Below the pieces are notes generated by a model, which was not told where the DNA came from, did not search any database, and worked only from the letters and a program-made list of their open reading frames with translations. A stretch of DNA of 63,562 nt, from assembly GCF_000236565.1 (NCBI RefSeq), contig NZ_AHAM01000035.1:1-63562 (forward strand), written 5' to 3'. Below, in pieces: positions 37,480-45,986 of the stretch. The translations under genes and the position numbers were made by a program. The DNA comes from Mesorhizobium alhagi CCNWXJ12-2. Its GTDB lineage: Bacteria > Pseudomonadota > Alphaproteobacteria > Rhizobiales > Rhizobiaceae. Within the stretch, counting starts at the first letter, position 1; every line of letters begins with the position of its first letter.

Positions 37480-39756
37480 ATGGCCAGCGTCGGAAAAATC
37501 GCACGGCGGACTTTCCTGATCGGCGCGGCGGCCGTCGCCGGCGGCGTTGCGGTCGGCTATTGGTACGTCTCCCGCCCCTATGCGAACCCGCTCGAAGGCG
37601 AGCTTGCCGAGGGCGAGGCGACCTTCAACCCCTATGTGAAGATCGCCCCCGACAACACGATCACCGTGATCGCGCCGCGCGCGGAGATGGGGCAGGGCAT
37701 CGCCACGGCCCTCGCCGCGTTGGTCGCCGAGGAACTGGACGTTCCGCTTGACATGGTCAAGGTCGAGCACGGCCCTGCATCCTTCGCCTATTACAACGCC
37801 GCCCTGCTCGAAGAAGGCGGTCCGTTCCCGTTCTACGACCGAAGCCTGATGGCGGAGACCGTGCGGGGCGCACTCGGCGGCGTCTCCAAGGTGCTTGGTT
37901 TCCAGGGTACCGGCGGCTCGTCCTCGATCCGCGACGGCTTCGACAAGATGCGCCAGGCGGGCGCCGCGGCGCGTCATGTGCTGGTCGAGGCCGCCGCAAG
38001 GAAACTCGGCGTTGCCGTCTCTGAGCTAAGCACCGCTGATGGTGCGATCGAGCACAAGGCGTCCGGCCGGAGCGTCACCTATGGCCAGGTGGCGTCCGCT
38101 GCGGCCGCCATTGATCCACCCGCCACCGTGCGGCTGAAGGACAAGGCCGACTGGAAACTGCTCGGCAAGGCGCAGCCGCGCGTCGACATGCTGGCCAAGG
38201 TGACCGGCGCGCCGATCTTCGGCATCGATGTCATCTTGCCCGAGATGCTTTTCGGCACGGTAAAGATGAGCCCGCGCTTCTGGGCGAAGCCGGCCAAGGC
38301 CGACCTGTCGAAAGCGGAAAAGATGCCGGGCGTGGTGAAGATCGTGCCGCTGGAGACGACCTATGGCCACGGCTTCGGCATTATCGCCGAAAACACCTGG
38401 GCGGCGTTCCAGGCGGCGGAAGCCATCGAGGTCGAATGGGACGCGGCCGAATATCCGGCCGACGGCGCTGCGATCTCGCGGGTTCTCGCGGATGCGCTGG
38501 CGTCGGGCGAGGGCTCGGCGCTGCGCCATGACGGCGATATCGACACGGCCTTCGCCGATGCGCCGCGCGAAAGGCTTGTCGAGGCGGCCTACGAGGTTCC
38601 CTATCTCGCCCATGCCTGCATGGAACCGATGAACGCCACCGCCCAATTCAAGGACGGCGTGCTCGAAATCTGGTCGCCCAACCAGATGCCGACGATGACG
38701 CGCTATCTCTGCTCGGAAGCCGTCGGCATCGAGCGCGACAAGGTCGATGTCCACACCACGCATCTCGGCGGCGGCTTCGGCCGGCGCGGCGAGATGGATT
38801 TTTCGGTCTATGCCGCGCTGCTGGCAAAGGAAGCGGGCGGCCGGCCTGTTAAGGTCACCTGGACGCGCGAGGAAGACATCCGCCACGACACGTACCGGCC
38901 GGCTGCGGCAGGCAGGTTCCAGGCCCGGCTCGGCGACGACGGACTGCCGGAAGCGCTCGACATCCACATCGCTTCGCCCTCGGTGATCGGCAGCACGCTG
39001 CGGCGCATGTTCCCCTCGATCTCGCCGCTGGGCCCGGACCGGACCATCACCGACGGTTCGCACAACCAGCCATACGCCATTCCGAACTATCGTGTGACCG
39101 GTATTGCGGCCGACGTCGGCATTCCGGTCGGTTTCTGGCGATCGGTCGGCAATTCCTACAACGGGTTCTTCCATGAGTGTTTCATGGACGAGATCGCCAC
39201 CGCCGGCAGAACCGACCCGGTGGAACTGCGAAGGAAGCTGATGGCCGGCTGGCCGGCCGCAGTGAAAGTCGTCGACAGGGTGGCGGCGATGGCCAAATGG
39301 GGTGAGCCGCTGCCCTCAGGCAGAGCGAGAGGCTTCGCCTTCACGCTCTCCTTCGGCGGCTGGGTCGCGGAGATCGTGCAGGTGGCCGACACGCCGTACG
39401 GCCTCCGCATCGAGAAGGTCTGGATCGCCGCCGATGTCGGCATCGCGCTCGATCCGGGCATCATCGAGGCGCAACTGGTTTCGGGCGCGGTTTTCGGCCT
39501 CTCCGCCGCCATGGGCCAGGAAATCACCATTGCCGACGGCATGGTCGAGCAGTCGAATTTCCATGATTTCGACGCAATGCGGATTTCCCAATGCCCGGCA
39601 TTCGAGGTCGCCATACTGGAGAATGCGGAACGGATGGGCGGCGTCGGCGAAATCGGGACGCCGCCGGCGGCGCCCGCACTCGCCAATGCGGTTTTCGCCC
39701 TGACCGGCAAGCGCATCCGCACGCTTCCACTGTCGAAGGAGGTCGCCTTCGCGTGA
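37480..39756 (+). CDS. Molybdopterin-binding large subunit, Tat-exported (IorB-like)
   Basis: A 758-residue catalytic subunit of an aldehyde or N-heterocycle hydroxylase. It starts at ATG 37480 with a twin-arginine signal (IARRTFLIGAAAVAGGVAVG), so the complex is folded and exported to the periplasm. Molybdopterin-binding segments include GQGIATALAALVAEELD, ACMEPMNATAQ, LGGGFGRRGEMDFSVYAALLA, and GGVGEIGTPPAAPALANAVF near the C-terminus with the catalytic-glutamate region. No FAD subunit and no XdhC/MocA-type maturation gene is adjacent. The substrate is unknown; the divergent TetR implies induction by a small organic molecule. Confidence 0.92.
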   Translation: MASVGKIARRTFLIGAAAVAGGVAVGYWYVSRPYANPLEGELAEGEATFNPYVKIAPDNTITVIAPRAEMGQGIATALAALVAEELDVPLDMVKVEHGPASFAYYNAALLEEGGPFPFYDRSLMAETVRGALGGVSKVLGFQGTGGSSSIRDGFDKMRQAGAAARHVLVEAAARKLGVAVSELSTADGAIEHKASGRSVTYGQVASAAAAIDPPATVRLKDKADWKLLGKAQPRVDMLAKVTGAPIFGIDVILPEMLFGTVKMSPRFWAKPAKADLSKAEKMPGVVKIVPLETTYGHGFGIIAENTWAAFQAAEAIEVEWDAAEYPADGAAISRVLADALASGEGSALRHDGDIDTAFADAPRERLVEAAYEVPYLAHACMEPMNATAQFKDGVLEIWSPNQMPTMTRYLCSEAVGIERDKVDVHTTHLGGGFGRRGEMDFSVYAALLAKEAGGRPVKVTWTREEDIRHDTYRPAAAGRFQARLGDDGLPEALDIHIASPSVIGSTLRRMFPSISPLGPDRTITDGSHNQPYAIPNYRVTGIAADVGIPVGFWRSVGNSYNGFFHECFMDEIATAGRTDPVELRRKLMAGWPAAVKVVDRVAAMAKWGEPLPSGRARGFAFTLSFGGWVAEIVQVADTPYGLRIEKVWIAADVGIALDPGIIEAQLVSGAVFGLSAAMGQEITIADGMVEQSNFHDFDAMRISQCPAFEVAILENAERMGGVGEIGTPPAAPALANAVFALTGKRIRTLPLSKEVAFA

Positions 39757-40039
39757 AATCATCGAATCATGCTGACTCCTGCTGTCAATCAGGCCGGTTG
39801 CAGTATTCAGCATTCAGCGCGTCGGAAGGTCGCGCGCCGAGCCTGCAAAATGTCAGGAGAATGCTACCTGTGATAGTGCCATGAATTTTTCTGACTGTTT
39901 CGCGGCGCGACTTTGATGTAGTTATCCGCGCGCTCGCGAAGCGTCGCCTCGCGGGGCGATTGAACATGGCCCGGCGCGACACCATATCGGTGGCGCCTTG
40001 CAGGACGCGGTCTGGCCAGCCCGACAACGGAAAACGGTA

Positions 40040-41173
40040 ATGTCGAAATTCAGGTTCCACAAGCTTGCCGCGTTAGTCGTGCTCGCGGGCTTCGCGGCCT
40101 GGATGGGCACGGGGGAATTTTCCTCGGTCGGCAGTGCCGCCAATGAAGACCAGGCCAAGACGGAAGCCGCCGAGCAGCCGGCAGCGCCGTTGCGTACGGT
40201 TGCTGTGGTGACGCCGCCGCGCGTGCAGCATGCGCGCGCGATCCGCATTTCGGGCAAGACCGATGCGGAGAAGCGTGTCACGCTAGCCACCCGCGTCATG
40301 GGTGTCATAGAGAGTTTGCCGGTGAAACAGGGCCAGCGCGTCGAGCGCGGCGACCTGATCATGCGTCTGGATGCTCGGGACAAGGAAGCAGCGGTCCGGA
40401 TGGCCGAAAGCGTGGTCGCGCAGCGGCAGGCCGAGGCTGAAGCCGCCGAACGGCTGGTGGGGGGCGGCAACGCGCCCAAACTCCAGGCCGACCAGGCCCG
40501 CGCCGCGCTGGCTACGGCCACGTCGCAACTGGAGAGCGCCAAGGCCGAGCTTGCCCAGTACGAGATGTATGCACCCTACAACGGTGTCGTGGACCGGGTT
40601 CCCGTCCAACCCGGCAGTACCATCCTGGCGGGAGCCGAGGTGGCGACGCTGATCAATCTCGACCCGTTGCTCGCCATCGGCGAGGTGAGCGAACGCGATC
40701 TGCGCTACCTGAAGATCGGCGACAAAGCGGAGATCCGGCTGGTCGACGGCACGACCGTGCAGGGCACGCTGCGTTACATCAGCCGCGATGCTTCGTCCGC
40801 CACGCGCACGTACCGCATCGAGGTGGCAATTCCCAACGAGAACAAGGAACTGCCGGCGGGCATGACGGCTGAGATAAAACTGCTCGCCGAGTCCACCGAC
40901 GCCGTGGCGCTGCCGCGTTCGGTGGTCACACTCTCCGGCGCCGGCGATCTGGGCATCCGCGCCGTCGACAAGGATGACAAGGTTGTGTTCTTCCCGATCG
41001 ATCTCGTCGACGACACGCCGAACGGACTGCTGCTCGGGGGTATCCCGGCTGATGCCCGCATCATCGTCGCCGGACAGGACCTCGTCACCGAGGGCGATAC
41101 GGTCAAGGCCGTGGAAGCCGACCAGGAGACGATCAACAAGCTCGTCGGCGAAGCCCAAAGCGGGACCCAATAG
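40040..41173 (+). CDS. RND efflux periplasmic adaptor (membrane fusion protein)
   Basis: A 377-residue HlyD/MFP-family adaptor. It has an N-terminal membrane or signal segment (LAALVVLAGFAAWMG, about 8-24), a lipoyl/barrel-sandwich part (KRVTLATRVMGVIESLPVKQGQRVERGDLIMRLD), a short alpha hairpin with AEAEAAERLVGGG and the DLDP-like LDPLLAIGEVSERDL beta-barrel segment. It ends 3 bp before the RND permease. Expected role: bridge between the inner-membrane pump and an outer-membrane channel, which is not encoded nearby. Upstream 283 bp (39757-40039) hold no gene. Confidence 0.93.
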   Translation: MSKFRFHKLAALVVLAGFAAWMGTGEFSSVGSAANEDQAKTEAAEQPAAPLRTVAVVTPPRVQHARAIRISGKTDAEKRVTLATRVMGVIESLPVKQGQRVERGDLIMRLDARDKEAAVRMAESVVAQRQAEAEAAERLVGGGNAPKLQADQARAALATATSQLESAKAELAQYEMYAPYNGVVDRVPVQPGSTILAGAEVATLINLDPLLAIGEVSERDLRYLKIGDKAEIRLVDGTTVQGTLRYISRDASSATRTYRIEVAIPNENKELPAGMTAEIKLLAESTDAVALPRSVVTLSGAGDLGIRAVDKDDKVVFFPIDLVDDTPNGLLLGGIPADARIIVAGQDLVTEGDTVKAVEADQETINKLVGEAQSGTQ

Positions 41174-41176
41174 CCA

Positions 41177-44100
41177 ATGGATATTGTCAAACTCGCGATA
41201 CGCAATGCGCGTCTGACGCTCTCGGTACTTCTGTTCATGGTGATCGCGGGAGCGCTCGCCTATCAGTCGGTGCCCAAGGAAGCGGAACCCGACGTCGCCA
41301 TTCCGATCATGTATGTGAGCCTCGTCTACCAGGGGATCTCGCCGGAGGATTCCGAACGCCTGCTGCTCAGGCCGGTGGAAGCGCAGCTGAAGAATCTCAA
41401 GGGACTGAAGGAGATGAAGTCCGCCGCCTATGAAGGCGGCGGATACGTTCTGGTTGAATTCGATCCTTCGACCGATCTCGGCGATGCCCTCATCGACACC
41501 CGCAACAAGGTGCAGGACGCGAAACGCGATCTGCCGGAAGGCGTCGAGGAACCAACCGTAAACGAGGTCAACATCTCGGAATTCCCCGTCCTCGTCGTGA
41601 CCTTGTCGGGCAATGTGCCCGAGCGGGCGCTGACGACCGCGGCCAAGGCCTTGCGCGACCGCATCGAGGAAGTTCCCGGCGTGCTCGAGGGCGTCATCCA
41701 GGGATCGCGCGAAGAGCTTGTCGAAGCGATCATCGATCCGGCCAAGCTGTCGTCCTACGGGCTGCAGCTCGAGCAACTGATCCAGGGCATCGGCGCGTCC
41801 AACAGCCTGGTTGCCGCCGGCGCGATCGAAGGCTCCGAAGGCAAGTACGCCATCAAGATTCCGGCTCTGATCGAGACGCCGCTGGACGTAGCCAACCTGC
41901 CAGTCGTGACCGGGCCTAACGCCGTGGTGCGCGTGCGGGATCTCGCTTCGGTCCGTTCCACCTTCAAGGACGCGGAAACGATCACGCGGCTCGACGGCAA
42001 GCCGGCCATCGCCATCGAAGTCAAGAAGCGCATCGGCGCCAACGTGGTCGAAACGATCGAAGGCGCCAAGAAGGTCGCCGACGAGTTCGTGAAGAGCATG
42101 CCGGAAGGCACCGAGGTCACCTACACGCAGGACAAGTCCGTTTTCGTCAAGCAGCTCCTCAACGATCTGCAGAACCACGTCATGATCGCGGTGATCCTGG
42201 TCTTCATCGTCATCCTCTACGCGCTGTCGGGCCGCGCATCCCTGCTTATCGGCCTCGCCATTCCGTCCTCCTTCCTGATGGGCATCCTTGCGCTGGCGCT
42301 GATGGGATACACGATCAACATGATCGTGCTGTTCAGCCTGATCCTTGCGGTAGGCATGCTGGTCGACGACGCGATCATCGTGACGGAGTTCGCCGAGCGC
42401 CGCATGTCGGAGGGTATGCCGAAGGAGCAGGCATTCGAACTCGCCGCCAAGCGCATGGCCGGCCCGGTCATCGCCGCGACCATGACCCGCATAGCGGCGT
42501 TCTCGCCGCTGCTGTTCTGGCCGGGCATTATCGGCGACTTCATGAAATATCTGCCGATCACGCTGATCGTCACGCTGGCCGCCTCGATGGCTTACGCGCT
42601 GATCTTCGCGCCGACGCTGGGCGCTCTGTTCGCCAAGGCGCCGGTGTACGAAGAGGGTGAACAGCGCGACGGCTACTACATGGCGGTCGTCAAGCGCGCC
42701 GTGCATTACCCCAAGACAGTGCTGGTGCTGACGGTTGCGCTGTTGGTTGCAGTGCCGGTCGCCTATTCCAAATACGGCGCAGGCGTCGAGTTCTTCCCGA
42801 CGGTCGAACCCGATTACGGCCTGCTCTACGTGCATGCGCGCGGCAATCTGTCCCTCGGTGAGATGGATGTCGCCACGCGCGAGGCGGAAAGCCGCATCCT
42901 CGGCTGGCCGGGCATCACGTCTGTCTACACCCGCGTCGGCAAGACGCGAGGCGGCGGCGCCGACATTCCAGAAGACGTCATCGGGGTGATCCAGTACGAA
43001 TTCGTCGACTGGCGCGAGCGCAAGTCCGCGCATCAGATCCTGGACGAATTGCGCGTGGCGATGGCTGGCATTCCCGGCGTCGATGTCGAGGTCCGTGTGC
43101 CGGACGCAGGCCCGCCGACTGGAAAGCCCATTCAGGTGCAGCTCTCGGCGGTCGATCCCAAAGGCCTGAACGAGAAGGCGGCCGAAGTCGCGGCGGCGGT
43201 CAAGCGGGTTCCTGGCGTCATCGATGTTTCTGATGGCTTGCCGCCGCCCGGCATCGACTGGGCGCTGGAAGTCGACCGCTCCAAGGCTGCGCTATACGGC
43301 ATCAGCCCGGCGTCCGTCGGCACCGTCGTGCAGCTCGTCACGACAGGCCTGAAACTGACCGACTATCGGCCGGCCGGGGTTGACGATGCGGTGGACATCC
43401 GCCTGCGCCTGCCCGAGGACCGCCGCACCCTGGCGACGCTCGATCAGCTCCGGATAGAGACGGCGCAGGGTTCCGTGCCGATTTCGAACTTCGTCTCGCG
43501 CAAGCCGGAGAGGACCACGGGCATCCTGAACCGTATCGACGGCAAGCGAACGATCACCATTCAGGGCAATGTCGCCTCCGGTTTCCAGGTAGCGGCCGTC
43601 CAGGCCGAGGTCTCCAATGTCGTCGGCGGCACGGCCTTGCCCGGCATCGACTGGAAGCTGGCCGGTTCGAACGAGGACAGCGAGGAGGCCAGCGCCTTCC
43701 TGACCAACGCTTTCGGCGCGGCGATCTTCCTGATCTTCATCGTGCTTCTGGCGCAGTTCAACAAGTTCACCAGCGTGCTGCTCGTGCTTTCCTGCGTCAT
43801 CATGGCGACGATCGGCGCGCTGCTCGGCATGATGCTGACCGGCCAGGCTTTCGTGATCGTGATGTCGGGTATCGGCGTCATCGCGTTGGCCGGCGTCGTC
43901 GTCAACAACAACATCGTGCTGATCGACACCTACGATCGGCTGCGCGAGGAGGGCTGGAGCAAGTACGACGCCGTGCTTCAGACCTGCCGCGAACGCGCCC
44001 GTCCGGTGGTGCTGACGGCGCTGTCGGCCATTCTCGGCGTGCTGCCCATCGCATTCGGCCTCGGGCTGGAGATTTTCCATCACGAGACGACGATCAATGC

Positions 44101-44344
44101 GCCCTCGACCCAGTGGTGGATCGCGCTGTCGTCGGCGATCGTGTTCGGCCTGTCCTTCGCGACGGTGCTGACGCTGATCGTGACGCCGTCAATGCTGATG
44201 GTGTTCACCCGCGAGACCCACAAGAAGGGCAGGCGCGGCTGGATTGCACGGCTGTTCCGCCGCGGCGGCAAGGCCGAAACGCCGGCCACCGTCGAGCCGG
44301 TCGCCGTTCCGGGCGATGTCGCTTTCCCGAAAGCCGCGGAGTAG
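41177..44344 (+). CDS. RND efflux transporter permease subunit
   Basis: A 1055-residue proton-driven inner-membrane pump of the AcrB/MdtB superfamily. Twelve transmembrane helices occur in the usual 1+5 / 1+5 pattern with two large periplasmic loops. The proton-relay aspartate pair is in GMLVDDAIIVTEFAERRMSEGM (TM4). The loop FMKYLPITLIVTLAASM and the second-half VVVNNNIVLIDTYDRLREEG, where AcrB-type pumps have a similar motif, are present. The C-terminus has a basic tail. Substrates are not predictable. The shorter loops with LSGNVPERAL resemble the heterologous MdtB/acriflavin-resistance branch. Confidence 0.94.
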   Translation: MDIVKLAIRNARLTLSVLLFMVIAGALAYQSVPKEAEPDVAIPIMYVSLVYQGISPEDSERLLLRPVEAQLKNLKGLKEMKSAAYEGGGYVLVEFDPSTDLGDALIDTRNKVQDAKRDLPEGVEEPTVNEVNISEFPVLVVTLSGNVPERALTTAAKALRDRIEEVPGVLEGVIQGSREELVEAIIDPAKLSSYGLQLEQLIQGIGASNSLVAAGAIEGSEGKYAIKIPALIETPLDVANLPVVTGPNAVVRVRDLASVRSTFKDAETITRLDGKPAIAIEVKKRIGANVVETIEGAKKVADEFVKSMPEGTEVTYTQDKSVFVKQLLNDLQNHVMIAVILVFIVILYALSGRASLLIGLAIPSSFLMGILALALMGYTINMIVLFSLILAVGMLVDDAIIVTEFAERRMSEGMPKEQAFELAAKRMAGPVIAATMTRIAAFSPLLFWPGIIGDFMKYLPITLIVTLAASMAYALIFAPTLGALFAKAPVYEEGEQRDGYYMAVVKRAVHYPKTVLVLTVALLVAVPVAYSKYGAGVEFFPTVEPDYGLLYVHARGNLSLGEMDVATREAESRILGWPGITSVYTRVGKTRGGGADIPEDVIGVIQYEFVDWRERKSAHQILDELRVAMAGIPGVDVEVRVPDAGPPTGKPIQVQLSAVDPKGLNEKAAEVAAAVKRVPGVIDVSDGLPPPGIDWALEVDRSKAALYGISPASVGTVVQLVTTGLKLTDYRPAGVDDAVDIRLRLPEDRRTLATLDQLRIETAQGSVPISNFVSRKPERTTGILNRIDGKRTITIQGNVASGFQVAAVQAEVSNVVGGTALPGIDWKLAGSNEDSEEASAFLTNAFGAAIFLIFIVLLAQFNKFTSVLLVLSCVIMATIGALLGMMLTGQAFVIVMSGIGVIALAGVVVNNNIVLIDTYDRLREEGWSKYDAVLQTCRERARPVVLTALSAILGVLPIAFGLGLEIFHHETTINAPSTQWWIALSSAIVFGLSFATVLTLIVTPSMLMVFTRETHKKGRRGWIARLFRRGGKAETPATVEPVAVPGDVAFPKAAE

Positions 44345-44369
44345 GCGCAAGCCACGGTAGCAGTTTAAG

Positions 44370-44394
44370 AGCCCCGCCGGGAACCGGCGGGGCT
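44370..44394 (+). terminator. Hairpin after the RND operon
   Basis: AGCCCCGCCGG (44370-44380) pairs perfectly with CCGGCGGGGCT (44384-44394) around GAA, 26 bp after the permease stop. No strong T-run follows. It is the likely end of the adaptor-permease message. Confidence 0.65.
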
Positions 44395-44442
44395 AATTGC
44401 GCATTGTTGTCTCATTGCAACACCCGCTCCGAGGGACATGCC

Positions 44443-44601
44443 ATGACACTGACGACCATTTTGATCATCATTCTCATTCTTATCCTGATCGGCGCCGTGC
44501 CCGCGTGGCCGTATTCGCGCAGCTGGGGCTATGGTCCCTCCGGCATCGTCGGACTTATTCTGGTGGTGCTCCTGATCCTGCTTCTGATGGGGCGGATCTG
44601 A
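44443..44601 (+). CDS. DUF3309 small hydrophobic protein
   Basis: A 52-residue protein with two hydrophobic stretches (TLTTILIIILILILIGAVPAW and SGIVGLILVVLLILLLMGRI) around the polar SRSWGYGP turn, the DUF3309 signature. ATG 44443 sits 8 nt after CGAGGG. Function is unknown; these tiny membrane proteins are common near stress or envelope genes in Rhizobiales. It is followed by a strong hairpin terminator. Confidence 0.85.
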   Translation: MTLTTILIIILILILIGAVPAWPYSRSWGYGPSGIVGLILVVLLILLLMGRI

Positions 44602-44613
44602 CGTAGTCAAAAG

Positions 44614-44648
44614 CGAAACAGGCGCCGCAGCGGCGCCTGTTTCGTTTG
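44614..44648. terminator. Strong bidirectional terminator
   Basis: CGAAACAGGCGCCGC (44614-44628) pairs over 15 bp with GCGGCGCCTGTTTCG (44630-44644), then TTTG. It separates the convergent DUF3309 gene and MFS gene and can serve both. Confidence 0.8.
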
Positions 44649-44661
44649 TCGTTCGCTGAAT

Positions 44662-45840
44662 TTATTCGGCTGGTTGCGCCGGCGCGAAATCGGCCGTGCG
44701 CGCCAGCCCAGCCATCAGGCAGACGACGATCAGAAGGCCAGACAAAGCGATGAACACCGGCCCAAAGCCGGTGCGTTCGCCGACGAAGCCAATGGCCGAG
44801 GGCGCGACGAGCAGGCCTGAATAGCCCATCGTCGTCACCACGCTCATGCCCGCGCCTGCAGACGTGCCCGGCTGGTTGCCGGCGGCCGAAAACGCGATCG
44901 GCACCATATTGGCGACGCCGAGGCCGCAAAAGGCGAAGGCGGCGATGGCCAGCCACGGCCAGGGCGACAGGCCCGCAACCAGCATGCCCGCTGCCGCGAT
45001 CAGGCTGGATACGCGCAGCGTCGTCACCGCCCCGAAACGGTTCCGGACCGCATCGCCGAGGAAGCGAATGATTGCCATGGTGCCGGCGAAGAAAGCGAAG
45101 GCGAAGCCGGCGGTGGCGAGGTCGGCGCCCAGTTCCTGCTGCAGATAGAGCGCTGCCCAGTCGAGCACCGCGCCTTCCGGCACCATCGAGAACAGCGCCA
45201 CAACGCCTATCAGATAGATTAGCGGGTTTTTCGGCAGTGAGAATTTGTGATGCTCGTGGGCCAGGGCCTTCGGCTCGGCGACGAGTCTGGGAAGCGCCCA
45301 CGCCATGACCACGAGCGCGACGGCTGTCACCGCGGCGGCATGTGGGAGATGGCCGTAGGTCTGGATGGCGATGCCGCCAAGGCCGCCGCCGGCGAAGCCA
45401 CCGAGACTCCAAAAGCCGTGCGACGAGGACATGATCGCGCGGCCGAGCCGCTTCTCGACCTCGACCGCATTGGCGTTCATGGCGACATCCATGCCGCCGA
45501 TCAGGCCGCCGAACAGGAACATCGCGAGAGCGGCGAGCGGCAGATTGGGCGCGGCGGCGACGACCAGCAGGCCGAATGCGCCGATGGCGCCGAACCAGCG
45601 CACCACCGGCCGCGAACCATAATGCGAGATCAGAGGTCCGCACGAGGTCATTGCCGTGATCGCGCCCGCACCAAAAAGCAGGATAAGCAAGCCGAGCGTG
45701 AATTCGCTGATGCCGAGGCGGGTCAGGAACACCGGAATCTGCGGCGCCCAGCTTCCGGTGAGGAAGCCGTTGACGAAGAACACCGCGCCGACCGCCCAGC
45801 GGGCCCGGATTGCGGTCGCGATACGGTTGGTGGCGTCCAT
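44662..45840 (-). CDS. MFS transporter (FHS/fucose-permease-like, 12 TM)
   Basis: A 392-residue major facilitator with twelve hydrophobic helices. Visible are FFVNGFLTGSWAPQIPVFLTRLGISEFTLGLLILLFGAGAITAM at the N-terminus and LIGGMDVAMNANAVEVEKRLGRAIMSSSHGFWSLGG in the middle. The latter, with the MN-N-VE and HGFWS residues, is the hallmark of the YbjJ/FHS-type branch. These carry sugars or related compounds. A LacI-type palindrome upstream suggests sugar-responsive control. It is a monocistronic gene divergent from nothing and faces pyc's end on the left strand order. Confidence 0.87.
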   Translation of the reverse strand: MDATNRIATAIRARWAVGAVFFVNGFLTGSWAPQIPVFLTRLGISEFTLGLLILLFGAGAITAMTSCGPLISHYGSRPVVRWFGAIGAFGLLVVAAAPNLPLAALAMFLFGGLIGGMDVAMNANAVEVEKRLGRAIMSSSHGFWSLGGFAGGGLGGIAIQTYGHLPHAAAVTAVALVVMAWALPRLVAEPKALAHEHHKFSLPKNPLIYLIGVVALFSMVPEGAVLDWAALYLQQELGADLATAGFAFAFFAGTMAIIRFLGDAVRNRFGAVTTLRVSSLIAAAGMLVAGLSPWPWLAIAAFAFCGLGVANMVPIAFSAAGNQPGTSAGAGMSVVTTMGYSGLLVAPSAIGFVGERTGFGPVFIALSGLLIVVCLMAGLARTADFAPAQPAE

Positions 45841-45873
45841 GGCGAATTCCGGCGTTGGAGGGGCGCGGCGGAA

Positions 45874-45889
45874 CCTAAATCGGTTTAGG
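45874..45889. promoter_or_regulatory. LacI-type operator candidate upstream of the MFS gene
   Basis: CCTAAA-TCGG-TTTAGG is a 16-bp inverted repeat with a central CG, the form recognised by LacI-family repressors (AAACCGATTT on the minus strand). It lies 34 bp before the MFS start. No LacI gene is in the window. Confidence 0.5.
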
Positions 45890-45986
45890 GCGGAGTCAAC
45901 CTGAAGATGCGGTCAAATGTTGGGCCAAGAGGGACCAGTGACCTCGTCCCCATGGAGAAGGGGAGAAGGGATTGTCTGCGCCGGCG

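Noticed and set aside
40283-43033. 916-codon open frame on the minus strand
   Set aside because: It is antisense to the RND adaptor and permease, whose motifs are unambiguous. The His/Asp/Arg-rich translation is typical of the reverse complement of high-GC coding DNA.
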